From the NCBI RefSeq assembly GCF_003261575.2, contig NZ_CP036175.1, positions 5,828,001 to 5,892,000 on the forward strand: a stretch of DNA of 64,000 bases. The letters are read 5' to 3'. Positions 59,281 through 64,000 of the stretch are shown in pieces. The notes under the pieces are model-generated. The model was not told where the DNA came from. It was given only the letters and a program-made list of their open reading frames with translations, and did no database searches. The position numbers and the translations under genes were made by a program. The DNA comes from Klebsiella huaxiensis. GTDB taxonomy: Bacteria > Pseudomonadota > Gammaproteobacteria > Enterobacterales > Enterobacteriaceae. Each line of letters opens with the position of its first letter. Position 1 is the stretch's first letter.

Positions 59281-60582
59281 ATGGAAAGTCTGAACGCCCT
59301 GATTCAGGGCATGGGCCTGATGCACCTCGGCATCGGCCAGGCCATCATGCTGCTGGTGAGCCTGCTGCTGCTGTGGCTGGCGATTGCGAAGAAGTTCGAG
59401 CCGCTGCTGCTGCTGCCGATTGGCTTCGGCGGGCTGCTGTCGAATATCCCGGAGGCCGGGCTGGCGCTGACCGCGCTGGAGAGCCTGCTGGCCCATCACG
59501 ACGCCGGGCAGCTGGCGGTGATTGCCGCGAAGCTCAACTGCCTGCCGGACGTGCATGCCATCAAGGAGGCATTAGCGCTGGCGCTGCCGTCGGTACAAAA
59601 CCAGATGGAAGACCTCGCCGTGGATATGGGCTACTCGTCCGGGGTGCTGGCGATTTTCTATAAGGTCGCCATCGGTTCAGGCATCGCCCCACTGGTGATT
59701 TTTATGGGCGTGGGGGCGATGACCGACTTCGGCCCGCTGCTGGCCAACCCGCGCACCCTGCTGCTGGGGGCGGCGGCGCAGTTCGGTATCTTCGCCACAG
59801 TGCTGGGGGCGCTGACGCTGAACTACTTCGGCCTGATTTCCTTCACCCTGCCGCAGGCGGCGGCCATCGGCATCATCGGCGGCGCGGACGGCCCGACGGC
59901 GATTTACCTGTCGGGCAAGCTGGCGCCGGAGCTGCTGGGGGCCATCGCGGTGGCGGCGTACTCGTATATGGCGCTGGTGCCGTTAATCCAGCCGCCGATT
60001 ATGAAGGCGCTGACCAGCGATAAAGAGCGGAAAATCCGCATGGTGCAGCTGCGCACGGTGAGTAAGCGGGAAAAAATCCTCTTCCCGGCGGTGCTGTTGC
60101 TGCTGGTGGCGCTGCTGCTGCCGGACGCGGCGCCGCTGCTGGGGATGTTCTGCTTCGGCAACCTGATGCGCGAGAGCGGCGTGGTGGAGCGTCTGAGCGA
60201 CACGGTGCAGAACGGTCTGATTAATATCGTAACCATTTTCCTCGGGCTGTCGGTGGGGGCGAAGCTGGTGGCGGACAAGTTCCTGCAGCCGCAGACGCTG
60301 GGGATTCTGGTGCTGGGGGTGGTAGCGTTCGGTATCGGGACGGCGGCCGGGGTGCTGATGGCGAAGCTGCTGAACCTGTTCAGTAAGAACAAAATCAATC
60401 CGCTGATTGGTTCAGCCGGGGTGTCGGCGGTGCCGATGGCGGCAAGGGTGTCGAACAAGGTGGGCCTGGAGTCGGATGCGCAGAACTTCCTGCTGATGCA
60501 CGCGATGGGTCCGAACGTGGCCGGGGTGATTGGCTCGGCGATTGCCGCCGGGGTGATGCTCAAATATATCGTATCGCTGTAA
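59281..60582 (+). CDS. oadB: Oxaloacetate decarboxylase subunit beta (sodium pump)
   Basis: OadB (433 residues) decarboxylates carboxybiotin and exports two Na+ in the process. Nine to ten membrane segments are visible. The Na+-binding motif GIIGGADGPTAIYLSG (Asp about 203) and the second conserved region SKNKINPLIGSAGVSAVPMAARVSNKVG (Ser/Asn about 380) are intact. It is 15 bp downstream of oadA. The gene is G+C-rich with long Leu runs. Confidence 0.96.
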   Translation: MESLNALIQGMGLMHLGIGQAIMLLVSLLLLWLAIAKKFEPLLLLPIGFGGLLSNIPEAGLALTALESLLAHHDAGQLAVIAAKLNCLPDVHAIKEALALALPSVQNQMEDLAVDMGYSSGVLAIFYKVAIGSGIAPLVIFMGVGAMTDFGPLLANPRTLLLGAAAQFGIFATVLGALTLNYFGLISFTLPQAAAIGIIGGADGPTAIYLSGKLAPELLGAIAVAAYSYMALVPLIQPPIMKALTSDKERKIRMVQLRTVSKREKILFPAVLLLLVALLLPDAAPLLGMFCFGNLMRESGVVERLSDTVQNGLINIVTIFLGLSVGAKLVADKFLQPQTLGILVLGVVAFGIGTAAGVLMAKLLNLFSKNKINPLIGSAGVSAVPMAARVSNKVGLESDAQNFLLMHAMGPNVAGVIGSAIAAGVMLKYIVSL

Positions 60583-60592
60583 CACCGCGTGA

Positions 60593-60683
60593 TTCCCGGA
60601 GGCGGCGCGTTGCGCCTGTCCGGGCTACCGGATAGCAGAAGGTTGTGAACCCGTAGCCCGGGAAGCCGCAGCGCCACCGGGAT
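60593..60683. repeat. BIME: two REP units in opposite orientation
   Basis: The 122-bp gap after oadB holds one REP unit (TCCCGGAGGCGGCGCG to GTCCGGGCTACCGG, 60593-60630) and a second inverted one (GTAGCCCGGGAAGCCGCAGC to CACCGGGA, 60652-60683). The pair can fold into stable stems and may reduce readthrough or protect the upstream mRNA from 3' exonucleases. Confidence 0.8.
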
Positions 60684-60704
60684 ATTTCCCATAAGGAGAA
60701 AGAG

Positions 60705-61328
60705 ATGTCTGAAACAGCAATACCTGAATATATCGCCTCCCGGATCACCAGGACCTCGCTGGCAGGCTACCTTCATCAGTCGCTGGAACAGGTCTGCAAG
60801 CTGGCCTCTGGCCTGAAAATGCTCCAGCTACCGGTCAATGACACCGATCGAACCGCTGTAGTACTTACGGAGCCGGTCTACGCCGCTGCTGGGTTGCGCC
60901 TTGCCCACCAGCAACCCCTGGCGCAAAACCCGCTTTGTGACGACGTGCTGCGGCGCTTCCGCCAGGCTCCCGGCCTGACGGCTGATCTGCCCGCCCTGGT
61001 TGAGACCGTGCGCAGCGTGGCGCTGCCGGTCTGGTCACGCCTTCGTCGCGATGGACACGGCGATGATACGGCTGTCAGGCAGACGCTGCTGCATATCCTG
61101 GCCTGGCGGAGCGAGTCGCCATGGCTGCAGGATCAGGCGCAGCGAATACTCTGGCAAGGCGGCGTGTTGGGTGAAAAAGGAGAGGCCGTGTTAACATCCC
61201 TCGACGATGAAGCCGCCCTCCGATGCATCGTGTTCCGCGGGCTGAGTGAACTACTGACCACCACCGGTTTTTTAGTCCACTTCCCGGCGGGACCTCTGTT
61301 TTCTGAAGAATATCCAGAGAGTTATTAA
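60705..61328 (+). CDS. Degenerate CitG-like protein of unknown function
   Basis: A 207-residue protein with no obvious family at first sight. Its C-terminal half aligns without gaps to two blocks of the CitG encoded at 53574: residues 113-131 (LRRDG...TLLHI) to CitG 211-229 (LRREG...TLLLI), and 144-190 (QAQRILWQGG, SLDD, SELLTTTGFL) to CitG 253-299 (QAQQLLNVGG, QLDD, ADLLILTWFL). Eleven residues between the blocks are missing, including ASRGG. The CitG motifs TPKPGLVD and GGVNTHKG are also absent. It is probably a non-catalytic relative with an accessory role. AAGGAGAAAGAG precedes the ATG. Its stop overlaps the next gene (TAATG). Confidence 0.7.
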   Translation: MSETAIPEYIASRITRTSLAGYLHQSLEQVCKLASGLKMLQLPVNDTDRTAVVLTEPVYAAAGLRLAHQQPLAQNPLCDDVLRRFRQAPGLTADLPALVETVRSVALPVWSRLRRDGHGDDTAVRQTLLHILAWRSESPWLQDQAQRILWQGGVLGEKGEAVLTSLDDEAALRCIVFRGLSELLTTTGFLVHFPAGPLFSEEYPESY

Positions 61329-62173
61329 TGAAGTTAATCAGTTTTTGTGTAAGCAATATTCCCCGCTATGGTTTGTTGCGGGGGGATGGTGTTGTCGATC
61401 TAACCCGGCATTTTCTGCAATATCCGTCGCTGAAGTCTTTTTTGGCGGCAATGGACAATATCCCGGCAGAAATGCTGTCGCATATGGCGATCGACTATGC
61501 CCTGGATGAGATCGAATTTTTGCCGCTGATCCCCGACCCGCAAAAGATCCTCTGCGTCGGGATGAATTACCAGGCCAAGCGGCTAGAGTTTGATGAGCAG
61601 GATCCCGATCCAACGCTGTTTATCCGTTTCCCGGATTCCCAGTGTGGGCACCTGGGCGAGATCATTAAACCGGCTGCCAGCCACGAGTTTGATTACGAGG
61701 GCGAGCTGGCGCTGGTAATCGGTAAACGTGGGCGCAATATTCCCGCAGAACGGGCGCTGGAGCACGTTGCCGGGTACAGCTGCTATATGGACGGCTCGGC
61801 CCGCGACTGGCAGCACGCCTGGTTTACCGCCGGCAAAAACTGGCCATCGACCGGCGGCTTCGGCCCCTGGCTGGTGACGAGGGATGAAATCGACGACCCT
61901 AACGCGCTGGCGATCAAAACTCGGCTCAACGGCATGGAAGTACAGAACGACAATACCGCCAGCATGATCCACAGCGTCCCGGAGCTGATTGCCTATATCA
62001 GCACCTTCTGCGTTCTGACGCCGGGTGATGTCATTCTGACTGGCTCACCGGGCGGCGTGGGGAAAAAACGTACCCCACCGCTGTTCCTGCAGGATGGCGA
62101 TATTATTGAAGTGGAAATTGAAAAGATTGGCTGCCTGCGCAACCGCATTGTTAACGAGGTGCCGGAAGCATAA
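61328..62173 (+). CDS. Fumarylacetoacetase-fold hydrolase, possible oxaloacetate tautomerase
   Basis: A 281-residue FAH-superfamily protein. The N-terminal cap (1-70) is followed by the metal-binding core: CVGMNYQAK (about 76), FDYEGELALVIG with E124 and E126, YMDGSARD with D155 and D160, and TAGKNWPSTGGFGPW with K170. Family members act as acylpyruvases, oxaloacetate decarboxylases or oxaloacetate keto-enol tautomerases. Linked to citrate lyase and Na+-oxaloacetate decarboxylase, an oxaloacetate role fits best, but the sequence alone does not prove it. It is translationally coupled to the CitG-like gene. Confidence 0.85.
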   Translation: MKLISFCVSNIPRYGLLRGDGVVDLTRHFLQYPSLKSFLAAMDNIPAEMLSHMAIDYALDEIEFLPLIPDPQKILCVGMNYQAKRLEFDEQDPDPTLFIRFPDSQCGHLGEIIKPAASHEFDYEGELALVIGKRGRNIPAERALEHVAGYSCYMDGSARDWQHAWFTAGKNWPSTGGFGPWLVTRDEIDDPNALAIKTRLNGMEVQNDNTASMIHSVPELIAYISTFCVLTPGDVILTGSPGGVGKKRTPPLFLQDGDIIEVEIEKIGCLRNRIVNEVPEA

Positions 62174-62206
62174 CGCTGCCCTCCGGCAATAAATCCCACT
62201 ACAGAA

Positions 62207-62234
62207 CCCCGGTCAGCATCGTGTATGACCGGGG
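62207..62234. terminator. Hairpin in the convergent gap before lacA
   Basis: A 9-bp perfect stem (CCCCGGTCA with TGACCGGGG) around a 10-nt loop, 33 bp after the hydrolase stop. There is no T-tract, so it may work as an mRNA 3' end or with Rho rather than as an intrinsic terminator. Confidence 0.5.
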
Positions 62235-62257
62235 AAACTGACGGCAGAATAGCGTCA

Positions 62258-62869
62258 TTATTCCTCTGAGCCGACGGTGTAGTTTTTATAATAAAATATT
62301 TTATCTCTTTCATTAATACTTCTGATCACCTTACAAGGAACACCGACGGCAACGACATCCGGCGGGATATCTTTGGTGACCACGCTTCCCGCGCCAATAA
62401 CCGAATTGTCTCCAATCGTTATACCGGGGTTAATAACCACATTGCTGCCAATCCATACGTTATTGCCGATGGTAACCGGAAAGGAGAACATTTCTCCGGC
62501 TTTTCTTAACTCATGATGAACGGGATGCCCTGTTACAGAGATCGTCACGTTTGGCGCAATTAAAACGTTATCGCCAATGGTGACCGTGTAATCGTCCACA
62601 ATGGTAAAATTAAAATTTGCATAGAAGTTATCGCCAATATGGATATGGGTTCCATAAGAGAAATAAACTGGCGGTTCTACCCACACATGCTTTCCTACTT
62701 TTCCAAACATCTCACGAATCAGCTTATCTCTTTTTTCAACCTCTGATGGACGAGTGTGATTAAATTCGTACATGAGTTCCTTGCCACGTAATCTCTCTTC
62801 TGGCAGGCCCTCGCACATATCGGTAAACAGTTTTCCTGCTTTAATTCTGTCTCGCATAGAAATGCTCAT
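62258..62869 (-). CDS. lacA: Galactoside O-acetyltransferase
   Basis: LacA (203 residues from the ATG at 62867-62869, MSISMRDRIKAGKLF) transfers acetyl from acetyl-CoA to the 6-hydroxyl of galactosides. It is a left-handed beta-helix trimer; the hexapeptide repeats begin at GTHIHIGDNFYANFN, with the catalytic His in TGHPVHHE (about 115). It is highly similar to E. coli LacA along its full length. AAGGA sits eight bases upstream of the chosen ATG; the frame extends 11 codons further. It follows lacY by 29 bp. Confidence 0.95.
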   Translation of the reverse strand: MSISMRDRIKAGKLFTDMCEGLPEERLRGKELMYEFNHTRPSEVEKRDKLIREMFGKVGKHVWVEPPVYFSYGTHIHIGDNFYANFNFTIVDDYTVTIGDNVLIAPNVTISVTGHPVHHELRKAGEMFSFPVTIGNNVWIGSNVVINPGITIGDNSVIGAGSVVTKDIPPDVVAVGVPCKVIRSINERDKIFYYKNYTVGSEE

Positions 62870-62898
62870 CGGTGATATTCCTTTCTTATTTTTTGTAT

Positions 62899-64000
62899 TC
62901 AAGCTTGTTTACCCGGTTGCGCGAATGAGCGGGAAAAAGGTCCCGGCCCGCTAAGGGTAAATACGGAAATCAGCGTAAAGCCCAGCGCAATCATCCCTAA
63001 CACCAGATAAGCCCCCTGGAAGCCAATGCTCTCATACATATTCCCGGCCAGAACTGACATAAAAATCATCGCTAACTGCTTGAAGAAACAGAAACAGACC
63101 AGATAAATCGTGGCCGAGAAACGGACTTCAAACTGGCTGGTAATGTACTTGAAGCAGCCGACGATCAGGAACGGTATTTCAAACATATGCAGCGTTTTTA
63201 GGATCACGACCTCCAGTGCGGAAGTGGCGAACGAGGAGCCGATAATCCTTACCGACATAATCGTGCCAGCCAGCAGCAAAGCGTTCTTTCCGCCAATACG
63301 ATTCACAATCAGCGGCGCAAAGAACATGATGCTGGCATTAAGCAGCTCCCCCATGGTGGTGACGTAGCCGAATACGCGAGTGCCTTGTTCACCGGTAGCA
63401 AAAAAAGAGGTAAAGAAGTTAGCAAACTGCTGGTCAAATACATCGTAAGTACAGGAAACGCCGACCACGTATAACGAGAGGAACCAGAGTTTCGGTTGTT
63501 TAAATAACTCCAGCGCCAGCTTCAAGCTGAAAGCTGAGTTGTTGGCCCCCACAGCATCGGCGACCTTCGCAGAAGAAGGCGCATCTGTTTTTGAAAAGAA
63601 CAGGAGCAATGCCAGAATAACGGCGCAACCGGAACCCAGCCAGAAAACAAACTGGTTATTGATGGTGAACATAATTCCGGCAATCGAGGCGCATAGCGCC
63701 CAGCCTACGCAACCAAACATGCGGGCGCGGCCAAATTCAAAGTTGCTCCTGCGGCTGGCTTTTTCAATATAGGCTTCAATCGCCGGTGCACCGGCATTGT
63801 AAATAAAGCCAAGGTAGATCCCACCAACAATCGACCCCAGTAAAATATTAACCTGTAATAAAGGACCAAAAACGTAAATAAAGAATGGGGCAAACATCAC
63901 CAGCATCCCGGTAATGATCCACAGCAGGTGTTTACGCAGACCAAGCTTATCGGAGAGCAGACCGAAGGCTGGCTGGAACAGGAGTGAAAAGAGTGAAATA
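62899..64000 (-). CDS. lacY: Lactose permease (N-terminus beyond window end)
   Basis: The C-terminal 366 or so residues of LacY; the frame remains open to position 64000 (ISLFSLLFQPAFGLLSDKLGLRKH region). LacY is the 12-helix lactose/H+ symporter of the major facilitator superfamily. Coupling residues are conserved: R302 in SVRIIG, and K319, H322 and E325 in KTLHMFE. The C-terminal tail (FSRSFAQPGKQA) differs from E. coli. lacZ would be expected just beyond the window. Confidence 0.95.
   Translation of the reverse strand, partial: ISLFSLLFQPAFGLLSDKLGLRKHLLWIITGMLVMFAPFFIYVFGPLLQVNILLGSIVGGIYLGFIYNAGAPAIEAYIEKASRRSNFEFGRARMFGCVGWALCASIAGIMFTINNQFVFWLGSGCAVILALLLFFSKTDAPSSAKVADAVGANNSAFSLKLALELFKQPKLWFLSLYVVGVSCTYDVFDQQFANFFTSFFATGEQGTRVFGYVTTMGELLNASIMFFAPLIVNRIGGKNALLLAGTIMSVRIIGSSFATSALEVVILKTLHMFEIPFLIVGCFKYITSQFEVRFSATIYLVCFCFFKQLAMIFMSVLAGNMYESIGFQGAYLVLGMIALGFTLISVFTLSGPGPFSRSFAQPGKQA

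Overview
This is a stretch of enterobacterial chromosome, most like Klebsiella, Raoultella or a close relative. About two thirds follows the Escherichia coli gene order almost gene for gene (rpoC to murB, then hemG to rmuC, then udp and dlhH). The remaining third is accessory catabolism: oxaloacetate decarboxylase, citrate lyase, a dgo/tripartite transporter block and a lac operon. I see no prophage, insertion sequence, integrase or CRISPR array. Small repeats are frequent: ERIC (IRU) elements and REP/BIME units in intergenic gaps.

Positions 1-14377 (mostly minus strand) hold the transcription and translation core: 5' part of rpoC, rpoB, rplL, rplJ, rplA, rplK, nusG, secE, tufB and four tRNAs (thrT, glyT, tyrU, thrU), then coaA (plus), birA and murB. 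Positions 14525-20026 are one complete rRNA operon on the minus strand (P1, P2, 16S, tRNA-Glu, 23S, 5S, terminator). Its right flank is hemG, as for E. coli rrnA, and its left flank is murB, as for E. coli rrnB. The order is therefore a junction between two rrn loci.

Positions 20088-38108 hold hemG, trkH, yigZ, pepQ, fadBA (with a FadR operator), a small exported protein, fre, ubiD, rfaH, tatABCD, ubiBJE and rmuC. Between rmuC and udp, adjacent in E. coli, lies an insert (38324-43853): an IclR regulator, DgoK-type kinase, DgoA-type aldolase and a full tripartite tricarboxylate transporter. Its likely role is uptake and breakdown of 2-dehydro-3-deoxygalactonate. udp and dlhH follow.

Beyond dlhH, where E. 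coli has metE, comes a second accessory region (45869-62173). A GntR regulator and a cytoplasmic solute-binding-like protein face a long plus-strand gene train: TIM-barrel hydrolase, MatC-like carrier, citCDEFG, a second-copy-like acnB, oadGAB, a degenerate CitG-like protein and a fumarylacetoacetase-fold protein. The train reads as a route from a tricarboxylate or its lactone to citrate, then acetate plus oxaloacetate, then pyruvate with sodium export. It has no CitS or CitAB, and citX is missing. I consider this the most interesting system in the window. The window ends in a convergent lac operon (lacA and most of lacY).
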